A program made the translations under genes and the position numbers. Positions 1 through 6,106 of a DNA stretch of 6,106 nucleotides are shown piece after piece. This stretch comes from Deltaproteobacteria bacterium. Lineage in GTDB: Bacteria; Desulfobacterota; Desulfuromonadia; Desulfuromonadales; Geothermobacteraceae. How positions within the stretch are numbered: the stretch's first letter is position 1; each line of letters opens with the position of its first letter. The stretch is from positions 1-6,106 of the forward strand of contig RFIO01000137.1 of the NCBI GenBank assembly GCA_003695205.1, given 5' to 3'. The notes below the pieces were generated by a model. That model was given only the letters and a program-made list of their open reading frames with translations. It did not search any database and was not told where the DNA came from.

Positions 1-338
1 AGGCCCATGTAGGCCAGGTTGCCGCGACAGCTCCCCTGGCTGAAGACGCCGCGCACAGCACCCGGCAGTTTCATGGGGGCGCCGAGGCTCCAGGTGAGCA
101 GAAAGAGCAGGACGGTGACGGCGATACTGCCGCCGACCAGGACCGGGTTGAAATTGCTGGCAAAATCGGCGGTGCCGATACGGTGGAACAGCAGCAGTGG
201 GAGGGCGACGTAGTAGACCAGCCGGTTGGTGGTGGCCAGAAATGTCGCGTCGATCATCCCGATGCGGCGCAGCAGCCAGCCGAGCAGGATGACCAGAAAG
301 ACAGGCAGGACGATGGTGATGATTTCGAAGAAGAGCAT
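1..338 (-). CDS. AEC-family (auxin efflux carrier-like) transporter, N-terminal part
   Basis: This is the N-terminal 112 residues of an inner-membrane permease; the rest lies beyond the left edge. AEC proteins (malonate/auxin permease type) are usually around 300 residues, so roughly a third is present. Reading begins MLFFEIITIVLPVFLVILLG, a hydrophobic helix (about 2-22) followed by WLLRRIGMID. A second helix carries LVYYVALPLLLFHRI (about 40-54), a third spans about 66-86, and then comes FSQGSCRGNLAYMGL (from about 99), whose F-Q-x-x-x-R-G-N pattern is a hallmark of the family. The start is the ATG complementary to 336-338: no other in-frame start lies just upstream, and the protein opens directly into the first helix. 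The ribosome site is weak, with only a GGGG about 13 bases upstream. It is divergent from the histidine kinase. The substrate cannot be told from this fragment; AEC members move organic acids or other small anions. Confidence 0.85.
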   Translation of the reverse strand, partial: MLFFEIITIVLPVFLVILLGWLLRRIGMIDATFLATTNRLVYYVALPLLLFHRIGTADFASNFNPVLVGGSIAVTVLLFLLTWSLGAPMKLPGAVRGVFSQGSCRGNLAYMG

Positions 339-463
339 CCGATGAACAAATCCCCGGCGGTTGTTGTGTCGGGGCAGGATAAACCAAAAATTACGCGGGG
401 AAAATGCCTGATTTTTCACGGTATGGGCTTGAACTGTCCCCGCAGATGAGAAACAATCACACC
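339..463. promoter_or_regulatory. Divergent intergenic region with four CCCCG/CGGGG blocks
   Basis: This gap must hold the start signals of both the leftward AEC gene and the rightward kinase operon. It is richer in A and T than the flanking genes around 381-420. Four short GC blocks stand out: CCCCG at 352-356, CGGGG at 370-374, GCGGGGA at 395-401 and TCCCCGC at 437-443. The first two can pair as a 5-bp stem with a 13-base loop; the last two are 7-bp inverted arms 35 bases apart. I see no good -35/-10 pair on either strand. The best leftward candidate is TTTTCC, 17 bases, TATCCT, which is weak. No GG-N10-GC sigma-54 core was found on either strand. That promoters are here is inferred from layout, not from a recognised consensus. 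Confidence 0.35.
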
Positions 464-1559
464 ATGCGTCGACAGATCATCATCCGCCTCGCTGTCCTTG
501 CCGCACTGGTGCTTGGAGTGTCTCTGCTCCACTATCTGACCACTACCGAAAAGGACCAGTTCCACGACATCTACCGGCGCCTCTACTACCTGCCCATCGT
601 TCTCGGCGGCCTCTGGTACGGTTTGCGCGGCGGACTTGGCGTTTCTCTTGCCGCCTCCATCATCTACGCGCCCCACGTGGTCTTCCAGTGGGGGCATCAC
701 CCCGGCACCAACCTGGAGCAGTACCTGGAGATTCTGCTCTACAACGCCATCGGGCTTCTGACCGGCGTGCTGAGCGAACGGGAACAGGCCCAGACCCGGC
801 GCTACCAGAAGGCGGCCGAGCGTCTTGAAGAAAGCTATGAGCGCCTGCGCGCCCAGGCCGACCAGTTGCTGGCCGCCGAGGAGCAGCTGCGCCGGGCCGA
901 CCGGCTCTCGGCCCTGGGCGAGCTGTCGGCGGGGCTGGCACACGAAATCCGCAACCCGCTCGGCTCGATCCGCGGCACCGCCGAGATCGTGCGTGACGGT
1001 GTGCCGGAGGAGAGCCCCCTGCGCGAGTTTGCCGATATCCTGTTGCGCGAAGTCGACCGGCTCAACCGGGTGGTGCAGGATTTCCTCGATTTCGCCCGTC
1101 CGGAACAGCCCGGCGAGGATCGGGTCGATCTCAACCAACTGGTCGAGGAGGTTCTGGCTCTGACAGGCAGGATGCTGGCCAGGGGAAAGGTCGAGATCCG
1201 TTTCGAACGTGGCGACCTGCCCCTGTGCCGCGGTCGCATCGAGCAGTTGCGCCAGGTTCTGCTCAACCTGGTGATCAATGCCCACCAGGCCATGCCCTCA
1301 GGCGGAACCCTCTCCCTGGCAACCCGCTGCAATGGCAGCATGGCCGAACTGCGGGTGAAGGATTCGGGCGTGGGTATACCGCCCGAACAGATTGAACGTA
1401 TCTTCGACCCCTTCTACACCACCCGCGGTGAGGGGACCGGTCTGGGCCTGGCCATTACCGCCCGCATCATCAGCGGTCATAGGGGTACCATTTCCGTCGA
1501 CAGCACACTTGGGCAGGGGGCCCTGTTCACCATCGAATTGCCGTGCAGCGAGGAATGCC

Positions 1560-1573
<14 letters not shown>
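464..1573 (+). CDS. Membrane-bound sensor histidine kinase (NtrB/ZraS-like transmitter)
   Basis: This is a 369-residue inner-membrane kinase that should autophosphorylate on His160 and phosphorylate the NtrC-type regulator encoded next. The first 105 residues form about four membrane helices (roughly 5-25, 41-53, 55-75, 86-103) with short loops and no sizeable periplasmic domain. A charged, probably coiled-coil linker (about 104-147) follows. The HisKA H-box is GLAHEIRNPLGSI (157-169). The HATPase_c domain shows the N-box NLVINAHQAM (268-277), G1 DSGVGI (300-305), F-box FDPFYTT (314-320) and G2 GEGTGLGLA (322-330), so it looks catalytically complete. In-frame ATGs also exist at 404 and 446. 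I prefer 464 because the first helix starts at once and the residues before it use AGA and AAT codons unlike the gene body; none of the three has a strong ribosome site. It overlaps the regulator by 14 bases. The ligand is unknown. Confidence 0.9.
1551..1555 (+). promoter_or_regulatory. Ribosome binding site of the response regulator
   Basis: AGGAA lies inside the 3' end of the kinase gene, 4 bases before the ATG at 1560. It supports the internal start at 1560 over the upstream in-frame ATG at 1392, whose extra 56 residues are just the kinase gene read out of frame. The arrangement implies translational coupling of kinase and regulator. Confidence 0.7.
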
Positions 1574-2921
<1,348 letters not shown>

Positions 2922-2929
2922 CCGGTGAC

Positions 2930-2933
2930 GAGG
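2930..2933 (+). promoter_or_regulatory. Ribosome binding site of the HtrA protease
   Basis: GAGG with a 5-base spacer precedes the ATG at 2939. It fixes the start at 2939, where a signal peptide begins, rather than at the in-frame ATG at 2813 inside the regulator gene. Confidence 0.7.
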
Positions 2934-2938
2934 TGCAG

Positions 2939-4258
2939 ATGAAAAGGATTGGTTTTCTTGTTGTGGCTGTTTTGCTGGCCTGGGCCGCGCCGGCATTTTC
3001 GGCCCATTCGCCGCGGCGCACTCCGGTGGTCGAGGTGGTGGAGCAGGCCGGCCCGGCCGTGGTCAATATACGCACCGAGCAGATCGTCCAGCGGCGCGGC
3101 TCGCCCTTTTTCGGTTTCGGAGGTTCGCTGTTCGAGGAGTTTTTCCGTGATTTCGCTCCGCCGCGCGTCTACACCACCGAGTCGCTCGGTTCCGGGGTGA
3201 TCATCGAACCGGACGGGCTGATACTGACCAATGCCCATGTTATCAGCCGCGCTTCGAAAATCTTTGTCGCCCTGCAGGGACAACCGAAGGAACTGGAGGC
3301 GAGTCTGGTCGGCGTCGATGAGAATCTCGACCTTGCCCTGATTCGCATCGCAGACAAGAAGAGGGGGCACTATCCGCATGTGCGAATCGGACGCAGTGAC
3401 GACCTGATGGTCGGTGAACCGGTGGTCGCCATCGGCAACCCTCTCGGACTTGGTTCATCAATCACCACCGGCGTGGTTTCGGCACCGCTGCGCGCCCTCA
3501 GTCTCGACAAGGAATTCACGGCCGTATTCATCCAGACCGACGCCCTGATCAATCCCGGCAACTCCGGCGGGCCACTGGTCAACATGGAGGGGCGGGTCAT
3601 CGGCATCAATACCGCCATCGCCAGGCAGGCCCAGGGGATCGGCTTCGCCATCCCGGCGAACGTCATCCGCCGGGTTCTGCCCGAGCTGAAAAGGTACGGG
3701 CACCTGCGGCGCAGCTACTTCGGCATCGTCCCGGGTGCCACCGGGGAACAGTTCGCCGCCGCCCGCGGCTATGGCGGCGTGCTGGTGACCGAGGTGCTCG
3801 ACGGGTCGCCTGCGGAAAAAAACGGCCTGGAACTGGCCGACGTCATTCTCGACATCGATGATGTGCCGGTGGAGACACCGGGCGAGTTCCTCAATATCCT
3901 CCGGTCCTACGCCCCGGGCAACCGGATCCGGGTGCGCTACCTGCGCGGCATTGCGACCCGGACGGCCGAAGTACAGCTTGAGAGTTTCCCGAAGGGAGTT
4001 GCCCTGCACTGGGCCGCCGAAACGTTCGGATTTACCCTCGAGGAGTGGCGCGGGCGTCTGCGCGTGGCCGACCTGAGTCCGACCGGTGCGGCGGCGCGGG
4101 TTGGCATGCGCCGTGGCGACCTGGTCGTCGAGGTGGCCGGCAGCAAGGTCGAATCCCTCAAGGATTACAACGAGGCGGTCGAAGAGAACTTCGGACGTCT
4201 GCCGCTGCAGTTTCTGGTCGTGCGCGGCAGCCAGGGCTATTACGTCAACCTGCCCTGA
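2939..4258 (+). CDS. HtrA/DegP-like periplasmic serine protease with two PDZ domains
   Basis: This is a 439-residue exported protease of the DegP/DegQ/MucD group (peptidase family S1C), expected to degrade or chaperone misfolded periplasmic proteins. A Sec signal peptide occupies residues 1-22 (MKR, a hydrophobic core, then AFSA before the likely cleavage). The trypsin-like domain (about 30-245) has a complete catalytic triad: H100 in TNAHV, D131 in ENLDLAL and S209 in NPGNSGGPL. The first PDZ domain (about 258-345) opens with the SYFGI carboxylate-binding loop and has SPAEKNGLELADVI. The second (about 355-435) is more divergent but keeps FGF near 363-365 and SPTGAAARVGMRRGDLVVEV. Length and order match the family, and nothing is broken. 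Close spacing after the two-component genes makes co-transcription likely and ties that pair to envelope stress by inference. The exact subtype (DegP, DegQ or MucD) cannot be assigned from sequence reading alone. Confidence 0.93.
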   Translation: MKRIGFLVVAVLLAWAAPAFSAHSPRRTPVVEVVEQAGPAVVNIRTEQIVQRRGSPFFGFGGSLFEEFFRDFAPPRVYTTESLGSGVIIEPDGLILTNAHVISRASKIFVALQGQPKELEASLVGVDENLDLALIRIADKKRGHYPHVRIGRSDDLMVGEPVVAIGNPLGLGSSITTGVVSAPLRALSLDKEFTAVFIQTDALINPGNSGGPLVNMEGRVIGINTAIARQAQGIGFAIPANVIRRVLPELKRYGHLRRSYFGIVPGATGEQFAAARGYGGVLVTEVLDGSPAEKNGLELADVILDIDDVPVETPGEFLNILRSYAPGNRIRVRYLRGIATRTAEVQLESFPKGVALHWAAETFGFTLEEWRGRLRVADLSPTGAAARVGMRRGDLVVEVAGSKVESLKDYNEAVEENFGRLPLQFLVVRGSQGYYVNLP

Positions 4259-4269
4259 GGGCCGCCGGC

Positions 4270-4298
4270 TTGACTTTGGCCGCCCGGAAGGCTAAAAA
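4270..4298 (+). promoter_or_regulatory. Candidate sigma-70 promoter for the TlpA-CcdA operon
   Basis: TTGACT (4270-4275, 5 of 6 consensus bases) and TAAAAA (4293-4298, 4 of 6) are separated by exactly 17 bases. They lie just past the htrA stop, about 110 bases before the TTG start of the thioredoxin-like gene, so a leader of about 100 bases is predicted. A 7-bp imperfect hairpin (4275-4281 with 4290-4296, one G-U pair) occupies the spacer, but no T-run follows it directly, so it is not a convincing terminator of the htrA operon. Read-through from upstream is possible. Confidence 0.5.
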
Positions 4299-4392
4299 CA
4301 TGCAGGATTTTCTATTTTCAACCCGAATCAGTGACGCGCGCTGTTCGCCGGTGCAAAGCTCACAGATTCAGGTTCAACACATTCCCCCACGC

Positions 4393-4397
4393 GAGGA
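4393..4397 (+). promoter_or_regulatory. Ribosome binding site that decides a TTG start
   Basis: GAGGA sits 8 bases before TTG at 4406. No ATG is near enough to use it. It is the main reason to start the TlpA-like gene at TTG rather than at the in-frame ATG at 4331. Confidence 0.6.
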
Positions 4398-4405
4398 CTC
4401 ATCCC

Positions 4406-4933
4406 TTGAAAAATCGACTGTTGCTCGCCCTTGTTTTCCTGCTTTTGATGCCAGCTCTCTGCCTTGCCGGTGCCTCTCGACCGGAACGGGCTCCCGGCGG
4501 CGCCGCCCTGGTCGGTGGCCCGGCCCCCGACTTCAGCCTGAAGGCCACGGACGGCCGCACTATCCGCCTGTCCGATCTGCGCGGCAAGGTTGTCCTGGTC
4601 AACTTCTGGGCGACCTGGTGCCCCCCCTGCAAGCAGGAGATGCCTTCGATGGAGCGGCTTTATGCCCGACTTCGCAACCAGGGGCTGGAAATTCTTGCTG
4701 TCAATATCGAGGCGGACGGCGACGAGGTGCTGCCGGAGTTTCTGCGCCAGCATCCACACACATTTCCGGTACTGATGGACCTTGAAGGCGAGGTGCAGCA
4801 GACCTACGGGGTGTTCCGTTTTCCGGAAACCTTCGTGGTTGACAAGGCCGGCAGGGTGGTCCAGCACATCATCGGTGGTCGTGACTGGGCATCCCGCGAC
4901 ATGATCGGCGCCCTGAAGAAACTGCTGCAATAG
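4406..4933 (+). CDS. TlpA/ResA-like periplasmic thiol:disulfide oxidoreductase
   Basis: This is a 175-residue thioredoxin-fold protein predicted to act in the periplasm, tethered by or cleaved after an N-terminal signal (MKNR, a Leu-rich core to about residue 20, then CLAGAS). The cysteine at residue 19 lacks a proper lipobox, so a lipoprotein is unlikely. The AhpC/TSA-redoxin fold begins at PAPDFSLKATDGRTIRLSDL (40-59). The active site is WCPPC (71-75; C72 and C75) within VNFWATWCPPCKQEMPSM, and the cis-proline is P140 in FRFPETFVVD. The start is TTG: it has a well-placed GAGGA and puts the signal peptide exactly at the N-terminus. Starting at ATG 4331 would add 25 non-hydrophobic, Arg/His-rich residues ahead of it. 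ccdA follows 10 bases later, the usual partner supplying electrons. Likely roles are reducing apocytochrome c or other periplasmic disulfides; the substrate is inferred, not seen. Confidence 0.9.
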   Translation: MKNRLLLALVFLLLMPALCLAGASRPERAPGGAALVGGPAPDFSLKATDGRTIRLSDLRGKVVLVNFWATWCPPCKQEMPSMERLYARLRNQGLEILAVNIEADGDEVLPEFLRQHPHTFPVLMDLEGEVQQTYGVFRFPETFVVDKAGRVVQHIIGGRDWASRDMIGALKKLLQ

Positions 4934-4935
4934 GA
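4932..4935 (+). promoter_or_regulatory. Ribosome binding site of ccdA
   Basis: AGGA overlaps the TAG stop of the TlpA-like gene, 8 bases before the ATG at 4944, which suggests coupled translation of the two. Confidence 0.6.
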
Positions 4936-4943
4936 CATCCCTT

Positions 4944-5690
4944 ATGGAATCAGGCCATATCACAGCCTGGATCGCCTTCAGTGCCGGCATCCTCTCCTTC
5001 TTCTCCCCGTGCGTGCTGCCGCTGATTCCCAGTTACCTGACCTACATTACGGGGCTTTCCTTCGGTCAGCTGCAGGAGCACCACCCCGGTGCCCGGGTCA
5101 AGATGACGGTTCTGGCACACTCGATCGTCTTTATCCTCGGCTTTTCCACTGTCTTCATCTCTCTCGGCGCCCTGGCCGGCCTGGCGTCCAGCGCCTTCCA
5201 GGCTCATCTGCGCGAGGGTCTGGTCTGGGTGCAGCGCGTCGGCGGCGTGCTGATCTTCCTTTTTGGTGTCCACCTGTCCGGCCTGTTCCATTTCGGGGTG
5301 CTTCTGGGTGAAAAGCGGGTGCAGCTGCATGCCAAGCCGAGCGGTTTTGTCGGTACTTTTCTGGTCGGCCTGGCCTTTGCCGCCGGCTGGACCCCCTGCA
5401 TCGGCCCTATTCTCGGCGCCATCCTCGCCATGGCGGCCGGGACCTCCGGCGGATCGGGTCGGGGCATATTCCTGCTCACCCTCTACTCGGCCGGCCTGGC
5501 GGTCCCCTTTCTGGTCTCGGGGTTGCTTTTCCACGGTTTTCTCAACTTTTTCAACCGATTCCGCAAGCATATTCGCCTGGTTGAGATTGTCACCGGCGGT
5601 CTGCTGATGATTGTCGGGGTGATGCTCTTCTTCAACCTGTTCGGGTTGCTGACCGGCTGGCTCTACCGGATTCTGCCGGTAACCGGATAA
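4944..5690 (+). CDS. ccdA: CcdA-type cytochrome c biogenesis / thiol electron transporter
   Basis: This is a 248-residue inner-membrane protein of the CcdA family (the transmembrane part of DsbD in reduced form). It is expected to pass electrons from cytoplasmic thioredoxin across the membrane to the TlpA-like protein just upstream. About six hydrophobic helices are visible, roughly 7-38, 56-82, 95-118, 134-165, 174-199 and 210-238. The two redox cysteines sit in pseudo-symmetric motifs: C23 in FFSPCVLPLIPSYLTYITG-type context, and C152 in AAGWTPCIGPILGAIL. Those Pro-Cys motifs, the length (the family is usually about 220-250 residues) and the lack of extra periplasmic domains separate it from full-length DsbD. 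The ATG at 4944 has AGGA 8 bases upstream and the gene ends before a strong terminator, making it the last gene of its operon. Nothing appears truncated. Confidence 0.93.
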   Translation: MESGHITAWIAFSAGILSFFSPCVLPLIPSYLTYITGLSFGQLQEHHPGARVKMTVLAHSIVFILGFSTVFISLGALAGLASSAFQAHLREGLVWVQRVGGVLIFLFGVHLSGLFHFGVLLGEKRVQLHAKPSGFVGTFLVGLAFAAGWTPCIGPILGAILAMAAGTSGGSGRGIFLLTLYSAGLAVPFLVSGLLFHGFLNFFNRFRKHIRLVEIVTGGLLMIVGVMLFFNLFGLLTGWLYRILPVTG

Positions 5691-5712
5691 CATTTCGCCT
5701 TCCCAGATACTT

Positions 5713-5747
5713 ACCGGCAGCCATATTGGCTGCCGGTTTTCTTTTTT
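5713..5747 (+). terminator. Intrinsic terminator after ccdA
   Basis: A perfect 11-bp stem (ACCGGCAGCCA at 5713-5723 with TGGCTGCCGGT at 5727-5737) closes a 3-base TAT loop and is followed by TTTCTTTTTT to 5747. It lies 22 bases after the ccdA stop. There is no T-run on the other side, so as a U-tract terminator it works for the rightward transcript only. The last T is also the first base of the stop codon of the opposing dctM gene. Confidence 0.92.
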
Positions 5748-6106
5748 CAGCGAATCATCTTTTGTGGCAGGTAGAGTGCCAGGTCGGGAAAGACGGCCAG
5801 CAGCGCGGCCATGAGGATCATGATCAGGAAGAAGGGGAGGGTCGCCCGCAGGATGAGACTGATCGGTTCACCCGAGATGCCCTGGATGACGAACAGGCTG
5901 AATCCGACAGGAGGGGTAATCTGAGAAAGTTCGACCATGATGACCAGGAAGATGCCGAACCACAGGGGAGAAAAACCGGCCTGGGTGACGACGGGCAGCA
6001 CGATCGGAAGGGTCATGACGACGATGGAGATGCCGTCGAGAATCATGCCCAGAATCAGGTACATCAGCCCTAGCACCAGCAGCAGGACGTAGGGCGAAAG
6101 CTGCAT
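5747..6106 (-). CDS. dctM: TRAP transporter large permease (DctM), C-terminal part
   Basis: These are the last 119 residues of the large membrane subunit of a TRAP-type transporter, which uses an ion gradient and a periplasmic binding protein to import C4-dicarboxylates or other organic acids. The full protein is usually about 425 residues; the N-terminal part lies beyond the right edge, and the Met at the edge is internal. Family-typical stretches are LGMILDGISIVVMTLPIVLP, AGFSPLWFGIFLVIMVELSQ, ITPPVGFSLFVIQGISG and a final hydrophobic helix ending LALYLPQKMIR. Helices are visible at about 7-40, 45-63, 64-75 and 83-110 of the fragment. It converges on ccdA and its stop codon abuts the ccdA terminator T-run. 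The substrate-binding and small subunits are not in the window, so the substrate cannot be named. The gene symbol indicates family only. Confidence 0.9.
   Translation of the reverse strand: MQLSPYVLLLVLGLMYLILGMILDGISIVVMTLPIVLPVVTQAGFSPLWFGIFLVIMVELSQITPPVGFSLFVIQGISGEPISLILRATLPFFLIMILMAALLAVFPDLALYLPQKMIR

Noticed and set aside
183..449. Plus-strand open frame of 88 codons at the left edge
   Set aside because: It overlaps the AEC transporter on the other strand, which has real family motifs; this product has none and runs into the intergenic gap.
936..952. TGGCAC resembling a sigma-54 -24 element
   Set aside because: It lies in the kinase H-box codons and no GC doublet follows at the required -12 spacing.
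416..1285. Long minus-strand open frame (289 codons) opposite the histidine kinase
   Set aside because: It mirrors a gene with complete kinase motifs, its product has no recognisable domain, and long antisense frames are expected opposite GC-rich codons.
4275..4296. Hairpin after htrA considered as a terminator
   Set aside because: The 7-bp stem has a G-U pair and is followed by A-rich sequence, with T-rich sequence only about 10 bases later.
4950..5693. Minus-strand open frame of 247 codons opposite ccdA
   Set aside because: It is the hydrophilic mirror of hydrophobic codons in ccdA, very rich in Glu, Gln, Gly and Asp, as expected of an antisense shadow.
5726..6073. Plus-strand open frame of 115 codons opposite dctM
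   Set aside because: Its Asp/Glu/Gln/His-rich product is the typical antisense reading of a membrane-protein gene, and the minus strand reads as clear DctM.

Overview
The window is about 6.1 kb of GC-rich, tightly packed bacterial DNA. Gene content and protein style suggest a Gram-negative anaerobe of the Desulfuromonadales/Geobacter type (Desulfobacterota, formerly Deltaproteobacteria). The pointers are an NtrC-type two-component pair, a periplasmic HtrA protease, a TlpA/CcdA periplasmic thiol-redox pair and a TRAP transporter. This placement is an inference from style and gene set; no rRNA or other marker gene is present.

Layout from left to right. (1) Bases 1-338, minus strand: the first 112 residues of an AEC-family (auxin efflux carrier-like) membrane transporter, running off the left edge. 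(2) Bases 339-463: a divergent intergenic region with four CCCCG/CGGGG blocks and no strong promoter. (3) Bases 464-4258, plus strand: a three-gene operon of a membrane sensor histidine kinase, an NtrC-family sigma-54-dependent response regulator overlapping it by 14 bases, and an HtrA/DegP-like serine protease starting 17 bases after the regulator. (4) Bases 4259-4405: a short gap with a good sigma-70-like promoter (TTGACT-17-TAAAAA). (5) Bases 4406-5690: a thioredoxin-fold TlpA/ResA-like protein, best read from a TTG start, and a CcdA-type membrane electron transporter 10 bases later. (6) Bases 5713-5747: a textbook intrinsic terminator (11-bp perfect stem plus T-tract). (7) Bases 5747-6106, minus strand: the C-terminal 119 residues of a TRAP transporter large permease (DctM), converging on ccdA and running off the right edge.

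How the genes work together. The kinase should pass phosphate to the NtrC-type regulator, which would activate sigma-54 promoters. The co-transcribed HtrA suggests that the signal or response concerns the cell envelope, as in the ZraSR and MucD-type systems. CcdA would carry electrons from cytoplasmic thioredoxin to the periplasmic TlpA-like protein, keeping thiols reduced (for example apocytochrome c CXXCH motifs). The central part is thus a periplasmic protein-quality and redox block flanked by two unrelated transporters. I see no mobile element, CRISPR array, RNA gene or clearly undescribed system; the findings are modest follow-ups.
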